58,542 nucleotides of DNA from Pseudoalteromonas sp. P1-25 (GCF_001401805.1 NZ_LKDW01000027.1:1-58542); one strand, 5' to 3'; shown: positions 1-11,853, counted from the first letter of the stretch. Translations and numbers: made by a program. Notes: generated by a model not told the origin, from the letters alone.

Positions 1-240
1 CAGATGATTGCTTTATATTGTTAAAGAACGTTGCGACGTTGTCGCTAGGGATGCGTATAATACATCCTTTATTTTTCGAGTCAACACTTTGTTTTAAATT
101 TTCTTGCGATGATTTAAAACCTAAGTTTTACTTAACTCTCTGAGCCGTTGTGCCTCGCCATGCGTTGTCCGCTGCGCGTCGCCGTACCCCGTCTCAGTGG
201 GGTCGCATTATAGGGAGAACAGATTTTTACGCAAGCACTT
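1..240 (-). promoter_or_regulatory. Tandem promoters and leader of an rRNA operon reading out of the left edge
   Basis: Read on the minus strand, an upstream promoter has -35 TTGCGT (229-234) and -10 TATAAT (207-212) with a 16-base spacer, followed by a GC-rich discriminator and preceded by A/T-rich DNA resembling an UP element. A second promoter has -35 TTGACT (79-84) and -10 TATTAT (57-62), again with 16 bases between. Near the edge, a GTCGC/GCGAC hairpin and a boxA-like CGTTCTTTAACA mark the antitermination leader that normally precedes 16S rRNA. Almost the same sequence occurs inverted at the right end of the window. The rRNA gene itself lies outside, so the assignment rests on promoter and leader only. 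Confidence 0.85.
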
Positions 241-398
241 TTTTAAAGAAAAACTAAAAAAAAGCACTGTTCGGTCAATATATAAACTAAACCTTCTATA
301 ACAGGTAGTTTTATAACCAAAACAGGCCTTTTCTGGCCACTATTTAAGTGTTGCTGTTACACTCAAACAACTATAACTGGTATTTAAAAGGTATATAT

Positions 399-935
399 AT
401 GGCTATCCGTTCTTATAAAGGTATAACTCCCTCTTTCAATTCATCTGTTTATGTTGATGAATCGTCTGTTTTGGTAGGCGATATTACTATTGGTGACAAC
501 TCTAGTGTGTGGCCTCTAGTAGCAGCACGAGGTGATGTTAACTATATACGTATTGGTGAACGTACCAATATACAAGATGGTAGTGTTCTTCATTTATCGC
601 GCGCCACTAAAAACAACCCAGATGGTTACCCACTTATTATTGGTGATGATGTGACAGTAGGGCACAAGGTTATGCTGCACGGATGTACACTTGGAAACCG
701 TATACTTGTCGGTATGGGTGCTATTGTAATGGATAATGTAATAGTAGAGGACGACGTTATCATTGGTGGGGGTTCATTAGTACCGCCAAATAAACGATTG
801 GAGTCTGGTTATTTATATGTTGGTAGTCCAGTTAAACAAGCTCGCCCATTAACAGAGCAAGAGCTTGCTTTTTTAAAAGTATCGGCAGATAACTATGTGC
901 AATTAAAAGACGAGTATCTAGCTGAGATCGGCTAG
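399..935 (+). CDS. yrdA: Gamma-class carbonic anhydrase-like hexapeptide-repeat protein (YrdA family)
   Basis: The 178-residue protein is built of left-handed beta-helix hexapeptide repeats (VLVGDITIGDNSSVWP, IRIGERTNIQDGSVLH, IVMDNVIVEDDVIIGG). It carries the histidines expected for zinc binding in this family, one in SVLHLS and two in GHKVMLHGC. I start at the ATG at 399, preceded by AAAAGGT, because the upstream in-frame ATG at 348 adds 17 residues unlike the family. Length is close to E. coli YrdA. Its 3' end overlaps the convergent DUF1488 gene by 18 bases. The yrdA-yrdB-aroE neighbourhood matches enterobacteria. Family assignment is firm; physiological carbonic anhydrase activity is unproven for YrdA proteins in general. 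Confidence 0.93.
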   Translation: MAIRSYKGITPSFNSSVYVDESSVLVGDITIGDNSSVWPLVAARGDVNYIRIGERTNIQDGSVLHLSRATKNNPDGYPLIIGDDVTVGHKVMLHGCTLGNRILVGMGAIVMDNVIVEDDVIIGGGSLVPPNKRLESGYLYVGSPVKQARPLTEQELAFLKVSADNYVQLKDEYLAEIG

Positions 936-1178
936 ATTCACTTCTATTTGCCCTGCCGAGTTATAACTTTCATCTTCTATAAGTTGCTCGGCACATTCTT
1001 CATAATCAAATCGGTACTTATCAAAATGCTGCGTTGCGTGGCTTTCATCTTTTAAATCTAAGTTACGTAGATCAATAACACACTCCACCAGCATCCCTGT
1101 TACTTGTGCATAAAAGACTAATTGGTGGTAAGGTTCTCTAAACTCGAGTCTATCTATAAACTGTATGGCTTGATTCAT
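918..1178 (-). CDS. yrdB: DUF1488 family protein (YrdB-like)
   Basis: This 86-residue acidic protein has the pattern of DUF1488/YrdB: an N-terminal beta-rich stretch ([22 protein letters not shown]) and a conserved middle with aromatic and acidic residues ([17 protein letters not shown]). It lies immediately downstream of aroE and overlaps its stop codon by 4 bases, implying translational coupling, as in E. coli where yrdB sits beside aroE. No function has been established for the family. Nothing in the protein suggests an enzyme: there is no nucleotide-binding motif and no signal peptide. Its 3' end overlaps that of yrdA on the other strand. Confidence 0.85.
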   Translation of the reverse strand: MNQAIQFIDRLEFREPYHQLVFYAQVTGMLVECVIDLRNLDLKDESHATQHFDKYRFDYEECAEQLIEDESYNSAGQIEVNLADLS

Positions 1179-1999
1179 TTAAGCATGCCTTGTTTAAGTG
1201 CTTTAACAACAGGAAGTATGGCTGGCATTTTATTACGCCATACAAAAAATGCCTGTGCGGCTTGACCTACCAACATACCACTACCATCTAACAGCTTAGC
1301 GTGGTTATTATGCTCTGCAACCCAGTTCATAAACACGGTATTTTGCTGGGAGTAAAACATATCGTAAGCTACATCACAGCGAGTTAAGTGTTTTTTATCA
1401 AGCGCCGGAAGTTCGTTATTCATACTGCTTGATGTAGAGTTTACGATTAGTGAGTAATCGCTTACTGGCAAATCATCAAATCCATAGCCTGAAACTTTTC
1501 CATATTCAGCAAATAGCAAAGCTAAGTCTTGCGCTTTTTTTGCCGTACGATTAACAATAATGATTTCTGAAGGGTTGTGTTCAAGTAAAGGTAATATTAC
1601 CCCTCTTGCTGCGCCACCCGCACCAATAATCAAAATACGCTTATTAGTAATTATCGCTTCATTGGCAAGTAAATCGTTTACAAAGCCTACGCCATCGGTG
1701 TTATCGCCTAATAACGTGCCATCTTTGCGTTTTTTAAGTGTATTAACGGCACCAACAATTTTAGCAAGCGGGGTGAGTTCATCAGCCATGGCATACGCTT
1801 GCTCTTTAAATGGCATAGTTACATTTGCGCCTACCCCGCCTTGCTCAAAAAAGGCAGTTACTGTTTTTTCAAAATCATCGATAGGTGCTAATATTGCGCG
1901 GTAGTCGATTTGCTCACCCAAAGATACAGCAAATTGTTTATGTATCGCGGGGGATTTTGAATGTTTGATTGGATTTCCAAAAACCGCATATTTGTCCAT
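1175..1999 (-). CDS. aroE: Shikimate dehydrogenase (NADP+)
   Basis: AroE reduces 3-dehydroshikimate to shikimate with NADPH in the chorismate pathway in the cytoplasm. The 274-residue protein has the family's usual length. Visible motifs are the N-terminal substrate-site [21 protein letters not shown] with the catalytic lysine, GDNTDGVGF with the catalytic aspartate, the Rossmann glycine motif GAGGAARGV, the NADP-specificity NRTAKKA, and a C-terminal [13 protein letters not shown]. The start is the ATG at 1999; the downstream DUF1488 gene overlaps the stop by 4 bases. A divergent truncated hemoglobin gene begins only 41 bases away, so the promoters face each other in a very short gap. Confidence 0.97.
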   Translation of the reverse strand: MDKYAVFGNPIKHSKSPAIHKQFAVSLGEQIDYRAILAPIDDFEKTVTAFFEQGGVGANVTMPFKEQAYAMADELTPLAKIVGAVNTLKKRKDGTLLGDNTDGVGFVNDLLANEAIITNKRILIIGAGGAARGVILPLLEHNPSEIIIVNRTAKKAQDLALLFAEYGKVSGYGFDDLPVSDYSLIVNSTSSSMNNELPALDKKHLTRCDVAYDMFYSQQNTVFMNWVAEHNNHAKLLDGSGMLVGQAAQAFFVWRNKMPAILPVVKALKQGMLK

Positions 2000-2040
2000 T
2001 TTAAAACAACCTCTTTGCAGCTATATACTGCCTATTAACG

Positions 2041-2490
2041 ATGATAAGTAATATGATTAAACGACTTTTTTCAAAATCTAAACCAGCCCCTGAGCAACCA
2101 GCGCCCACTCCTGAGAAAACACCGTATGAAATAATTGGTGGAGAAGCAGGTACCCGTGCTATTGCTAATAGATTCTACGACATAATGGCCAGCGATGAAT
2201 ACGCCAAACCATTATATGATATGCATCCTCTGCCATTAGATAGAATTCGCCAAGTGTTTTTTGAATTTTTATCAGGCTGGTTAGGCGGGCCTAACCTATT
2301 TACTGAAAAGCATGGCCAACCTATGCTACGCAAGCGCCATATGCCGTTTAATATAAATAAAGACCTGCGCGATCAGTGGATGTATTGTATGAATAAAACC
2401 CTCGATATAGAAGTAGACAACCCCCTACTGCGTGAAGGGTTAAAGCAATCTTTTGGACAACTTGCCACGCATATGATTAATGAGCACTAA
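2041..2490 (+). CDS. Group 2 truncated hemoglobin
   Basis: The 149-residue protein carries the group II (trHbO/trHbN-like) globin signatures: the segment SGWLGGPNLFTEKHG followed by PMLRKRHMPF, which contains the proximal heme-ligand histidine, and RDQWMYCM near the end with the conserved Trp. About 30 residues before the globin fold are Lys- and Pro-rich (SKSKPAPEQPAPTPEK), longer than in many relatives. A second ATG at 2053 could also be the start. The family binds oxygen, NO or peroxide; the exact role here is not deducible. It sits between aroE (divergent) and hemF (convergent, sharing the terminator). Confidence 0.92.
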   Translation: MISNMIKRLFSKSKPAPEQPAPTPEKTPYEIIGGEAGTRAIANRFYDIMASDEYAKPLYDMHPLPLDRIRQVFFEFLSGWLGGPNLFTEKHGQPMLRKRHMPFNINKDLRDQWMYCMNKTLDIEVDNPLLREGLKQSFGQLATHMINEH

Positions 2491-2506
2491 TTATTAACTA
2501 CTTAGC

Positions 2507-2533
2507 AAAAAGGCGCTGATATGCGCCTTTTTT
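2507..2533. terminator. Bidirectional rho-independent terminator between globin gene and hemF
   Basis: The perfect stem AAAAAGGCGC/GCGCCTTTTT with a 6-base loop has T-runs on both strands. It lies between the stop codons of two convergent genes and can end transcription from either side. Confidence 0.85.
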
Positions 2534-2548
2534 AACTCATTTTATTAT

Positions 2549-4064
<1,516 letters not shown>

Positions 4065-4085
4065 AATATGCTCCAGAAATTTGTA

Positions 4086-4661
4086 TTAATCAGTAGTGGT
4101 AAGTTTTTGCAGGCAACTTTTTTGTGGGCACTGTAGCACAATACCATTGGCCATTTTTTTCTCAATAACAAGCGGCCAATCGCACTTAGGGCATGGCTTG
4201 GCTATGGGTTTGTTATTTAGAGTGTATTTACAACTCGGGTAACAGTCGCATGAGTAAAACGTTTTACCAAATTTATTGCTGCGTGCAACAAGCTGCCCTT
4301 TTTTGCATTTAGGGCAGCTAGGTAATACTTCATCGTTATTATTCGGCTCATCATCGTGGGCGATGTAATGACACTCAGGGTACCCTGTACAACCAATAAA
4401 CATGCCATAACGGCCGTTTTTAACCACCAGCGGTTTTGTGCACTGTGGGCAGGCTGAATCTTCAAGAACTTTAATTTCGTTGCTGTCGTGATGCGCTAAT
4501 GGACGAATAAAATCGCATTTAGGGTAACTAGCACAACCCAAAAACGGGCCTGTTTTAGAGTTACGGATAACTAATTCAGAACCACATTGTGGGCAGACTT
4601 CGTATTCTTTTTCTAAGGCGTGTTTATCCGCCGAGAAAAGCGAATGGTCGATTTTACTCAT
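4086..4661 (-). CDS. yrdD: Topoisomerase I C-terminal-like zinc-ribbon protein (YrdD-like)
   Basis: The 191-residue protein is a string of four zinc ribbons of the kind found at the C-terminus of DNA topoisomerase I, without the topoisomerase catalytic part. Cysteine sets lie near residues 23/26/43/49, 71/74/91/97, 116/119/138-140/144 and 157/160/178/183, with repeated CPxC...G.F.GC..YP.C spacing. Such free-standing proteins presumably bind single-stranded nucleic acid, but no specific job is established. It heads the probable operon with tsaC and hemF. The ATG at 4661 follows AGGAACC in the leader. Confidence 0.9.
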   Translation of the reverse strand: MSKIDHSLFSADKHALEKEYEVCPQCGSELVIRNSKTGPFLGCASYPKCDFIRPLAHHDSNEIKVLEDSACPQCTKPLVVKNGRYGMFIGCTGYPECHYIAHDDEPNNNDEVLPSCPKCKKGQLVARSNKFGKTFYSCDCYPSCKYTLNNKPIAKPCPKCDWPLVIEKKMANGIVLQCPQKSCLQKLTTTD

Positions 4662-4700
4662 GAGGTTCCTAATGGGTTGATGAATTTTCGCCTAATATAC

Positions 4701-4749
4701 CCAAACCACTTAAAGATACAAGCTGTGCATATATGTTTAAGTGGTTTGG
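4701..4749. repeat. Perfect 14-base inverted repeat, palindromic intergenic unit
   Basis: CCAAACCACTTAAA (4701-4714) is exactly complementary to TTTAAGTGGTTTGG (4736-4749) across a 21-base loop, between smg and the zinc-ribbon gene. A related unit, with TACCCAAGCCA and TGGTTTGGGTA arms, lies after yidC near 38,032-38,060. Both include the sequence TACCCAA-CCA, suggesting a dispersed palindromic repeat family. On the minus strand the left arm is not followed by a clear T-run, so it is a weak terminator candidate for smg. Confidence 0.6.
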
Positions 4750-4758
4750 CATACAATT

Positions 4759-5232
4759 TTAATGTAGGAGTTCGGTGGGTTCGTCAAATATGAGGTCTTC
4801 CATTTGCTCGTAGGCCTCTTCTGAGCCTGGTACGTTAAATAACACCATAAGCACCACCCACTTTAAGTCGTCGAGCGAAATATAAAGTTTATCTAATGCG
4901 GCAAGCCGGTCCATGACCATTTCACGGGTTACACTGTTAACCACCCTTATTTGTTCTAAAAACATTAAAAAACCACGGCATTCAACGTTTAACATTTTGC
5001 ATTCGCTATCGGTAAATATGCGCATTGCTTGGTGTGGCTTTGTAATTAGGTAAGGCGACTCATCGCTGCGTTGCAAATCAGCCAATTGCTCAAGCCAATT
5101 TAACGCTTTATAAATTTCGGTCTTATTAAAACCCGCGCGAAGTAATTCATCGGTAAGCTCGTTTTCTTCAATATAAATATCAGCTTCACTGTGAATGTAG
5201 TTTTCAAAAAGATACATGAGAATATCAAACAT
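4759..5232 (-). CDS. smg: Smg family protein (DUF494)
   Basis: The 157-residue acidic protein matches the Smg/DUF494 family: it starts [16 protein letters not shown], has [11 protein letters not shown] and ALNWLEQL in the middle, and ends with a helical [17 protein letters not shown] segment. The family is widespread in gammaproteobacteria and nearly always lies next to dprA; its function is unknown. Here the start codon lies one base after the dprA stop, so expression is coupled to dprA. No membrane segment or enzymatic motif is visible. Confidence 0.92.
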   Translation of the reverse strand: MFDILMYLFENYIHSEADIYIEENELTDELLRAGFNKTEIYKALNWLEQLADLQRSDESPYLITKPHQAMRIFTDSECKMLNVECRGFLMFLEQIRVVNSVTREMVMDRLAALDKLYISLDDLKWVVLMVLFNVPGSEEAYEQMEDLIFDEPTELLH

Positions 5233-5233
5233 A

Positions 5234-6325
5234 TTACCTTCCTGTGCTTAGCTTTATATACCCGTCTAATACTCGCTCTATTTCATCGTCTAATTCTAAA
5301 TCGAGTAACCTTGCCAACACTTTATCGATTGGCCACTTAGTGCGATTTACAATTTCATCAACACTCGTCACCTCATACCCTATACTATTTAACACCTCAC
5401 ATTGCGGCTGTTTACTTACAGGTTCCTCTTTATTATATAGACCGCTTTGGTAAGAAAAGCTCACCTCATCTAAAATATCTGTTACATTTTCGACTAACTT
5501 AGCGCCCTGCTTTATTAAAAAATGACTCGCTTGCGATAAAGGGTTTTTAATAGAGCCCGGCACAGCAAAGACCTCTTTATTTTGCTCAATAGCGTAACGC
5601 ACCGTAATTAATGAACCGCTTTTGATTTCAGCCTCTACAATAACCACGCCTAAAGACAACCCCGATATAATACGGTTTCTGCGCGGAAAGTTATGCGCAT
5701 TAGCAGCGGTCCCCGGTAAAAACTCACTGATTAATAAGCCATGCTCTAATACTTGGTCTGTTAATAATTTATGGCGTTTGGGGTAGTAAATATCAACCCC
5801 AGTCCCTAATACACCAATTGTATTGCCATTATTGGCTAATGCCCCTTTGTGCGCGGCACCATCAATTCCCCGCGCCATGCCCGAGGTAACAGTAATACCG
5901 GCTAAAGTAAGCTGATATGCAAGCTCCGAAGCTATTTCAAGCCCCGTAGGTGTTGCGTTTCTACTACCAACTATGGCCACTTGAGGACTAGATAATAGCG
6001 CTATATCGCCTTTGCAAAATAGTAATAAAGGGGCACTGGCTATGTGTTTTAATTCAGCGGGGTAAAGCGCATCAAAAATACATACTACCGTAATGTTCAG
6101 CTGCTGAATTTGTTGCTCGTAATGGTTTACTTGCTGCCAGTTTGTATTGAGTAAGTTGCAGGCTTGGTTTTGGGTTAGGCCAAGCTGTTGTAATTCACTT
6201 TGGTTTAAATCAAATAATGATTCGAGGGGGTGAGTATGTGATAAGGCTAGCAGTGTTTTAATACCTAAGCCTTTACACATATAAAAGGCAAGCCAATGGG
6301 CTAGCTTGCCAGATGACTGATCCAT
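5234..6325 (-). CDS. dprA: DNA-processing protein DprA (Smf)
   Basis: DprA binds single-stranded DNA and loads RecA during natural transformation. In the 363-residue protein, the Rossmann core shows [68 protein letters not shown] and [17 protein letters not shown]-terminal winged-helix-like segment follows (about residues 300-360, [22 protein letters not shown]). It leads the dprA-smg pair and follows the LysM gene 31 bases downstream of that gene's stop, in the arrangement typical upstream of def-fmt. Presence of dprA does not by itself show competence. Confidence 0.96.
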   Translation of the reverse strand: MDQSSGKLAHWLAFYMCKGLGIKTLLALSHTHPLESLFDLNQSELQQLGLTQNQACNLLNTNWQQVNHYEQQIQQLNITVVCIFDALYPAELKHIASAPLLLFCKGDIALLSSPQVAIVGSRNATPTGLEIASELAYQLTLAGITVTSGMARGIDGAAHKGALANNGNTIGVLGTGVDIYYPKRHKLLTDQVLEHGLLISEFLPGTAANAHNFPRRNRIISGLSLGVVIVEAEIKSGSLITVRYAIEQNKEVFAVPGSIKNPLSQASHFLIKQGAKLVENVTDILDEVSFSYQSGLYNKEEPVSKQPQCEVLNSIGYEVTSVDEIVNRTKWPIDKVLARLLDLELDDEIERVLDGYIKLSTGR

Positions 6326-6356
6326 GCTCTCTCCTAGAGCACCGACTCGCTACAAC

Positions 6357-7478
6357 TTAATGAATTACTACACTATCTCCAACGCGAATTGGGTGCTGAT
6401 TTTTTGTTATTAATGCATAACTTACTTTGTCATACACTTTAAATACTATTAACTCACCCACTTTTTCGTATGGCATTGTCCATGTTGTGGTGTCTTCATT
6501 TGGCTCGCTACCAAAAAATTCACCCGCATCAGATAAAAGCTTTTCAAACTTGCTCGAATCCTCTGGATAACGCGGTCCTCGCGGGCCATCAATAACAGTG
6601 GGTGATTGGCGTTCTAAATCGAGGATATGACCAACTTCTATTTGTTGCTCAGCACCTAAGTTTAGCACCACTACATCCATTGTGCTGAATTCTCTTACTT
6701 GGCGTGGAGATGCAATAACACGCCCTGATACACTTTGCTGTGGACGATGCATATTAAAGTACGCTGGTAACATTTGTCCTTGCATTGCGGGAAGTAAAAA
6801 ATCACCTTGTTGAATCTCTTGCTTTACTGACTCAACACGTAAAGAGGACGGAACCCCATTGCTTTCATCACCCGTTCTAAATGCACGAGCCATGCCTACA
6901 TACGTAGCACGAATAGCTAGCTCTTCACCAGTTTGGGTATCGATGTAAGGTTCGCCTTTGTGATAAATAGCATACGCTTTATGCACTTTTAAATCGCCCT
7001 TGGCGTATAAAATATGACCTAACGTTTGCGTTTTAGTATTTTCGTTTGCCCCTAAAATATACGGCTTATCATCTATGTCATCGCTGTTAATCGCTTGCTC
7101 ATAACTTAAATAAGGTTTAATTATTTCAAGTGGCAAAGTGGTAATGGCGTTGTTACCTTTTGGTGTAATACGCCCCTGTGGCGATAATTTTCTGTACGCT
7201 TTATTAATGACTAAACGCGGGTTACCGTCGGCGTCATACACTAACGCGAGTGCATCGCCTGGATAAATCAGGTGCGGGTTATCTATTTGCGGGTTCATTT
7301 GCCAAAGCTCTGGCCACAGCCATGGCTCTTCTAGATAAATGCCGGAAATATCCCAAAGGGTATCGCCTTTTTTTACAACATATTGTTTTGGAGCATCTTT
7401 TTTTATTTGTAAAACATCAGCAACTGCTGGAAAGGCAGTGCTTAGTGCAAACATAATTGCAGCCAATTGGGATTTCAT
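6357..7478 (-). CDS. Secreted LysM-domain protein
   Basis: The protein has a signal peptide (MKSQLAAIMFALSTAFPAVA) followed directly by a LysM motif (YVVKKGDTLWDISGIYLEEP, then NPQIDNPHLIYPGDALALV) that binds peptidoglycan. I choose the ATG at 7478, 373 residues, because AAGGAAG stands just upstream and the signal peptide begins there; an in-frame ATG at 7517 would add 13 polar residues. About 280 residues after LysM have no motif I can name. The gene is divergent from def and upstream of dprA, a position commonly held by this LysM family in gammaproteobacteria. Function inferred only as a periplasmic or wall-associated protein. Confidence 0.9.
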   Translation of the reverse strand: MKSQLAAIMFALSTAFPAVADVLQIKKDAPKQYVVKKGDTLWDISGIYLEEPWLWPELWQMNPQIDNPHLIYPGDALALVYDADGNPRLVINKAYRKLSPQGRITPKGNNAITTLPLEIIKPYLSYEQAINSDDIDDKPYILGANENTKTQTLGHILYAKGDLKVHKAYAIYHKGEPYIDTQTGEELAIRATYVGMARAFRTGDESNGVPSSLRVESVKQEIQQGDFLLPAMQGQMLPAYFNMHRPQQSVSGRVIASPRQVREFSTMDVVVLNLGAEQQIEVGHILDLERQSPTVIDGPRGPRYPEDSSKFEKLLSDAGEFFGSEPNEDTTTWTMPYEKVGELIVFKVYDKVSYALITKNQHPIRVGDSVVIH

Positions 7479-7597
7479 TGGGCTTCCTTGTATTGTTTTT
7501 TCATTATTATTGACCAAAACCTGTTAAAGGGGAACGCGAATGGCTAAAATAAGAGCATACAATACCCTAAATTAAGCACAAGTGTAAAAAGGTAACT

Positions 7598-8104
7598 ATG
7601 GCTAGGTTAGAAGTTTTAAGATTTCCAGATGAGCGTTTACGTACGGTAGCAAAAGAAGTTGCACAGGTTGATGACAACGTTCGCCAAATAGTAAAAGACA
7701 TGCTAGAGACAATGTACGATGAAAACGGCATTGGGCTAGCTGCTACACAGGTTGATATTCATCAACGTATTGTGGTGATCGACGTATCAGAAGAACGCGA
7801 CGAACCACTGGTTTTAATTAACCCACAAATTATTAAAAAAGATGGTTCAACAATTAGCGAAGAAGGCTGTTTATCAGTGCCTAACTCTTACGCAAAAGTA
7901 GACCGTGCTGAAACCGTAACCGTTGCTGCTCTTAACGAAAACGGTGAAGAATTTGTACTAGATGCAGATGAGTTATTAGCTATTTGTATTCAACACGAAC
8001 TCGATCACTTACAAGGTAAACTATTTATTGATTACCTATCGCCATTAAAGCGTCAACGTATTCGCAAAAAGCTTGAAAAAGAAGCTAAATTTGCCGCGAA
8101 GTAA
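7598..8104 (+). CDS. def: Peptide deformylase
   Basis: Def removes the formyl group from nascent protein N-termini. All three metal-site motifs are present in the 168-residue protein: GIGLAATQ (residues 44-51), EGCLSVP with Cys91 and QHELDH with His133, Glu134 and His137. Length matches E. coli Def. The ATG at 7598 follows AAAAGGT. It starts the def-fmt-rsmB run, with fmt 21 bases downstream; deformylase and formyltransferase are functionally paired. Confidence 0.98.
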   Translation: MARLEVLRFPDERLRTVAKEVAQVDDNVRQIVKDMLETMYDENGIGLAATQVDIHQRIVVIDVSEERDEPLVLINPQIIKKDGSTISEEGCLSVPNSYAKVDRAETVTVAALNENGEEFVLDADELLAICIQHELDHLQGKLFIDYLSPLKRQRIRKKLEKEAKFAAK

Positions 8105-8125
8105 TAAGCACCTTAGGAAAACTCA

Positions 8126-9079
8126 GTGACAAAACCACTACGCATTATATTTGCCGGTACGCCGGACTTTGCCGCTCGTCACCTACAAGCGTTAATTCAA
8201 AGCGAACACCAAATTGTTGGTGTTTACAGCCAACCAGACCGTCCTGCTGGGCGGGGTAGAAAGCTAAAAGCCAGTGAAGTAAAAGCGCTTGCGCTTGAAC
8301 ATGAACTACCTGTTTTTCAGCCACAATCATTAAAAAATGAAGAGGCCCTAACAGAGCTTAAAAGCTTAAATGCCGATATCATGATTGTGGTGGCTTATGG
8401 CTTAATTTTACCCAAAGCCATTTTGGAGGCGCCACGCTTAGGGTGTTTAAATGTGCATGGCTCTATTTTACCGCGCTGGCGCGGTGCTGCGCCAATACAG
8501 CGGGCAATTTGGGCTGGCGATGAAGAAACCGGTGTAACCATAATGCAAATGGATGAAGGGCTTGATACCGGCGACATGTTACATATTAGCCGCTGCCCTA
8601 TTGCTGCAGATGAAACCAGTGCCAGCTTATACACTAAACTAGCTGAACTTGGTCCCGGAGCGCTTATTCAAACCGTTAATAAGTTAGCCAATGGCGAACT
8701 TACTGCTGAGCCACAAAACGACGAGCAGGCAAATTACGCTAAAAAGCTTTCAAAAGAGGAAGCAAATATTGATTGGACAATGGATGCCGTTCAAATTGAG
8801 CGTAATATTCGTGCGTTCAATCCATGGCCTGTGTGCTTTACTCAAATGGGTGAGCAAAGCGTAAAAATTTACCAAGCTTCAGTCGTTGAACAAACAGGCA
8901 GTGCCGGCGAAGTTTTATCAAGCGATAAAAACGGCATTATAGTGGCATGTGGTAAGCAGGCATTGTGTATTACACAGCTGCAACCACAAGGAAAAAAACC
9001 AATGGCAATTAGCGACTTTTTAAATGGTCGTAGTGACTGGGTAACACCAGGCACCGTATTAGGCGAAAACAATGAGTAA
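8126..9079 (+). CDS. fmt: Methionyl-tRNA formyltransferase
   Basis: Fmt formylates initiator Met-tRNA using 10-formyl-THF. The 317-residue protein starts at a GTG (8126) preceded by TTAGGAAAA, and reads [16 protein letters not shown], as in the E. coli enzyme. The formyl-transfer site is clear: [36 protein letters not shown] (with the Asn and His of the active site) and [13 protein letters not shown] with the catalytic Asp. The C-terminal OB-fold domain includes [11 protein letters not shown] and IRAFNPWPV. It overlaps rsmB by 8 bases. Confidence 0.98.
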   Translation: MTKPLRIIFAGTPDFAARHLQALIQSEHQIVGVYSQPDRPAGRGRKLKASEVKALALEHELPVFQPQSLKNEEALTELKSLNADIMIVVAYGLILPKAILEAPRLGCLNVHGSILPRWRGAAPIQRAIWAGDEETGVTIMQMDEGLDTGDMLHISRCPIAADETSASLYTKLAELGPGALIQTVNKLANGELTAEPQNDEQANYAKKLSKEEANIDWTMDAVQIERNIRAFNPWPVCFTQMGEQSVKIYQASVVEQTGSAGEVLSSDKNGIIVACGKQALCITQLQPQGKKPMAISDFLNGRSDWVTPGTVLGENNE

Positions 9080-10367
9080 TGTTCAAAACGTACGTGCGCT
9101 TGCCGCAGAAACTTTATATAACGTGGTTGATAAAGGCGCATCGCTAAATCAAGAACTGCCATTTGCCAGTCAAGGGCTGCCCCCGAAAGACAAAGCACTA
9201 TTACAGCAAATTTGTTATGGCGTATTACGCTACCTACCTAGCCTTGAAAACTACTGCCAACATTTAGTAGAGCAGCCACTTAAGGGTAAACGCCGTATTT
9301 TTCAGTTTTTGTTGTATGTAGGTATTTATCAGCTGCAGCATATGCGCGTGCCACCGCATGCCGCTATTTCAGAAACCGTTAATGCACTAGGCCAAATGCG
9401 TGCATTAGGTTTAAAAGGCTTAATCAACGCTATTTTGCGAAGTTTTCAGCGCCAACAAAGCGAGCTGGAAGAAAAAGCCAAGCAAATACCAGTGTGTTTA
9501 TATAACCATCCAAACTGGTTTATTAAGCAAGTGCAAGCTGCCTACCCAGACAACTGGGAAGCGCTTCTTGAAGAAAACCAACAACAAGCTCCTATGTGGT
9601 TACGTGTTAATCAAGCCCAATACAGCACGCAACAATACAGCGAAATGTTAACGGCTAACGATATTGAACACACATTAAATCCAGAGTTTGTTGATGGTAT
9701 TAAACTAGCTAAGCCACGTGATGTATTCTCACTGCCAGAATTTGATGTGGGCGCCTGCTCGGTGCAAGATGCTGCAGCGCAATTAGCCGCACGTTTTTTG
9801 GCTCCTCAAGCTGATGAATACATTTTAGATGCCTGTGCAGCACCTGGCGGTAAAACATGTCATATATTAGAGCTTGCCGATGCAGAAGTATTAGCACTTG
9901 ATAGTGACGCCACTCGTCTAGAGCGTGTTAAACAAAATTTGACCCGTATCGGCTTAGGCGCAGACCTACAATGTGCAGACGCCTCGCAGCCGCACACATG
10001 GTGGGACGATCAACAGTTTGACCGTATTTTATTGGATGTGCCGTGTTCGGCAACCGGTGTTATACGCCGCCACCCAGATATAAAATGGCTTCGCCGCGCA
10101 TCAGACATTGAAGATTTAGCTAAACTACAAAGCGATATACTCAATAGCATTTGGCCGCTACTCAAGCCAGGTGGCACTATGATATACGCAACCTGTTCGG
10201 TACTGCCGCAAGAGAACCAACAGCAAGTCGCTAAATTTTTAGCTAATAATAGTGACGTTGAGCATATACCACTGCACGACAACGACACGGTTATCAACCC
10301 TGGTTTACAATTACTACCAGGTGAAAGCGACGGATTTTATTACGCTAAGCTAGTTAAAAAAGCCTAA
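9072..10367 (+). CDS. rsmB: 16S rRNA (cytosine-967-C5)-methyltransferase
   Basis: RsmB methylates C967 of 16S rRNA. The 431-residue protein has an N-terminal NusB-like RNA-binding region ([18 protein letters not shown] ... GVLRYL) and a C-terminal SAM methyltransferase. Visible motifs are [17 protein letters not shown] (SAM binding), [19 protein letters not shown] and [11 protein letters not shown], which hold the two cysteines used in m5C catalysis. Its start lies within the end of fmt, indicating coupling. A strong terminator follows before trkA. Confidence 0.97.
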   Translation: MSNVQNVRALAAETLYNVVDKGASLNQELPFASQGLPPKDKALLQQICYGVLRYLPSLENYCQHLVEQPLKGKRRIFQFLLYVGIYQLQHMRVPPHAAISETVNALGQMRALGLKGLINAILRSFQRQQSELEEKAKQIPVCLYNHPNWFIKQVQAAYPDNWEALLEENQQQAPMWLRVNQAQYSTQQYSEMLTANDIEHTLNPEFVDGIKLAKPRDVFSLPEFDVGACSVQDAAAQLAARFLAPQADEYILDACAAPGGKTCHILELADAEVLALDSDATRLERVKQNLTRIGLGADLQCADASQPHTWWDDQQFDRILLDVPCSATGVIRRHPDIKWLRRASDIEDLAKLQSDILNSIWPLLKPGGTMIYATCSVLPQENQQQVAKFLANNSDVEHIPLHDNDTVINPGLQLLPGESDGFYYAKLVKKA

Positions 10368-10380
10368 TAGCCGTACACTC

Positions 10381-10416
10381 AATAGCCATTTATTAAACAG
10401 TAAATGGCTATTTTTT
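10381..10416 (+). terminator. Rho-independent terminator after rsmB
   Basis: The perfect 12-base stem AATAGCCATTTA/TAAATGGCTATT with an 8-base loop ends in a T-run. It separates def-fmt-rsmB from trkA, which must then rely on readthrough or on a promoter in the short gap to 10,442. Confidence 0.85.
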
Positions 10417-10441
10417 AATTAAACAGTAATTCGGGTAAATA

Positions 10442-11818
10442 ATGAAAATAATCATACTCGGTGCCGGACAAGTCGGTGGTACGCTTGCTGAAAACTTAGT
10501 TGGCGAACAAAACGAAATAACCGTTGTTGATATAGATGGCAACCGCTTACGAGAGCTGCAAGATAAGTACGACTTACAAGGGGTTGCTGGTCACAGTGCC
10601 CATCCAGACGTACTCAGACGTGCGGGTGCTGAAGACGCCGACATGATTATTGCAGTAACCAGCTCAGATGAAGTCAATATGGTGGCGTGCCAAGTTGCGT
10701 ATAGTATTTTTAATACGCCAACTAAAATAGCCCGTATCCGATCAGAGCAATATTTAAAATACCGCGAAAAACTATTTCATAACGACGACCTTCCGGTTGA
10801 TCATTATATTGCCCCCGAAGCGCTTGTTACCAAATATATTCGCCGTTTAATAGATTACCCAGGCGCACTGCAAGTACTGCAATTTGCCGATGGTATGCTC
10901 TCACTTGTAGCAGTAAAAGCCTACTATGGCGGCTTATTAGTCGGTTATGCGCTTTCTGCTTTAAAAGAACATATTCCGAATGTAGAAACTCGCGTAGCAG
11001 CGATTTACCGCCAAGGTAAAGCCATAAAACCACAAGGGACCACAGTAATCGAAGCGGACGATGAGGTATTTTTCATTGCTGCCACTAAACATATTCGCGC
11101 CGTTATGAATGAGCTGCAAAAGCTTGAACGTTCCTACAAAAAAATTATGATAGCTGGTGGCGGTAACATTGGTGCAGGCCTTGCTCGTTCACTCGAAAAA
11201 AACCACAGCGTTAAGTTACTAGAGCGTAGTAAAGAGCGTGCAGAACAACTTTCTGAAATGCTCGATAACACCGTTGTGTTTTGTGGTGACGCCTCAGACC
11301 AAGAGTTACTTTCAGAAGAGCACATAGAGCAAGTTGATGTATTTATTGCCGTAACCAACGACGATGAAGCAAATATAATGTCGGCCATGCTTGCAAAACG
11401 CATGGGCGCACAAAAAACCATGGTGCTTATACAGCGTGGGGCATATGTTGATTTAGTGCAAGGAGGTGAAATAGATATTGCTATATCACCACAACAAGCA
11501 ACTATTTCAGCGCTGCTAACGCACGTGCGCCGTGGCGATATTGTTAACGTGTACTCGTTACGTAAAGGGGCAGCAGAGGCTATTGAAGCCGTGGCCCATG
11601 GCGATGAAAACACATCAAAAGTAGTTGGTCGTGCTATCGCCGATATCAAGCTACCTGCAGGTACAACAATTGGCGCTATTGTACGCAATGACGACGTACT
11701 AATAGCCCACGACGACACTGTTATTATGTCTGGCGATCACGTTATTATGTTTTTAATTGATAAAAAGCACATCAATGTAGTCGAAAAGCTATTCCAAGTG
11801 AGTGCTATATTTTTATAG
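10442..11818 (+). CDS. trkA: Trk potassium uptake regulatory NAD-binding subunit TrkA
   Basis: TrkA is the cytoplasmic gating ring of the Trk K+ transporter. The 458-residue protein has the duplicated RCK layout: a first Rossmann domain ([19 protein letters not shown]), a TrkA-C domain, a second Rossmann domain ([19 protein letters not shown], about residue 233) and a second TrkA-C domain ending in [15 protein letters not shown]. Length equals E. coli TrkA. Its membrane partner TrkH is encoded about 2 kb away on the opposite strand at 13,953-15,404, so both halves of the system are in the window. Confidence 0.97.
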   Translation: MKIIILGAGQVGGTLAENLVGEQNEITVVDIDGNRLRELQDKYDLQGVAGHSAHPDVLRRAGAEDADMIIAVTSSDEVNMVACQVAYSIFNTPTKIARIRSEQYLKYREKLFHNDDLPVDHYIAPEALVTKYIRRLIDYPGALQVLQFADGMLSLVAVKAYYGGLLVGYALSALKEHIPNVETRVAAIYRQGKAIKPQGTTVIEADDEVFFIAATKHIRAVMNELQKLERSYKKIMIAGGGNIGAGLARSLEKNHSVKLLERSKERAEQLSEMLDNTVVFCGDASDQELLSEEHIEQVDVFIAVTNDDEANIMSAMLAKRMGAQKTMVLIQRGAYVDLVQGGEIDIAISPQQATISALLTHVRRGDIVNVYSLRKGAAEAIEAVAHGDENTSKVVGRAIADIKLPAGTTIGAIVRNDDVLIAHDDTVIMSGDHVIMFLIDKKHINVVEKLFQVSAIFL

Positions 11819-11829
11819 TTAAACACAAA

Positions 11830-11853
11830 AAAGCCGCTGACTAAGGCGGCTTT
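11830..11853. terminator. Hairpin terminator between trkA and the EF-hand genes
   Basis: AAAGCCGC/GCGGCTTT pairs over an 8-base loop just after the trkA stop. The T-run on the plus strand is short (TTT), and the minus strand gives TTTTTTGTG, so it may serve the converging EF-hand gene as well. Confidence 0.65.
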
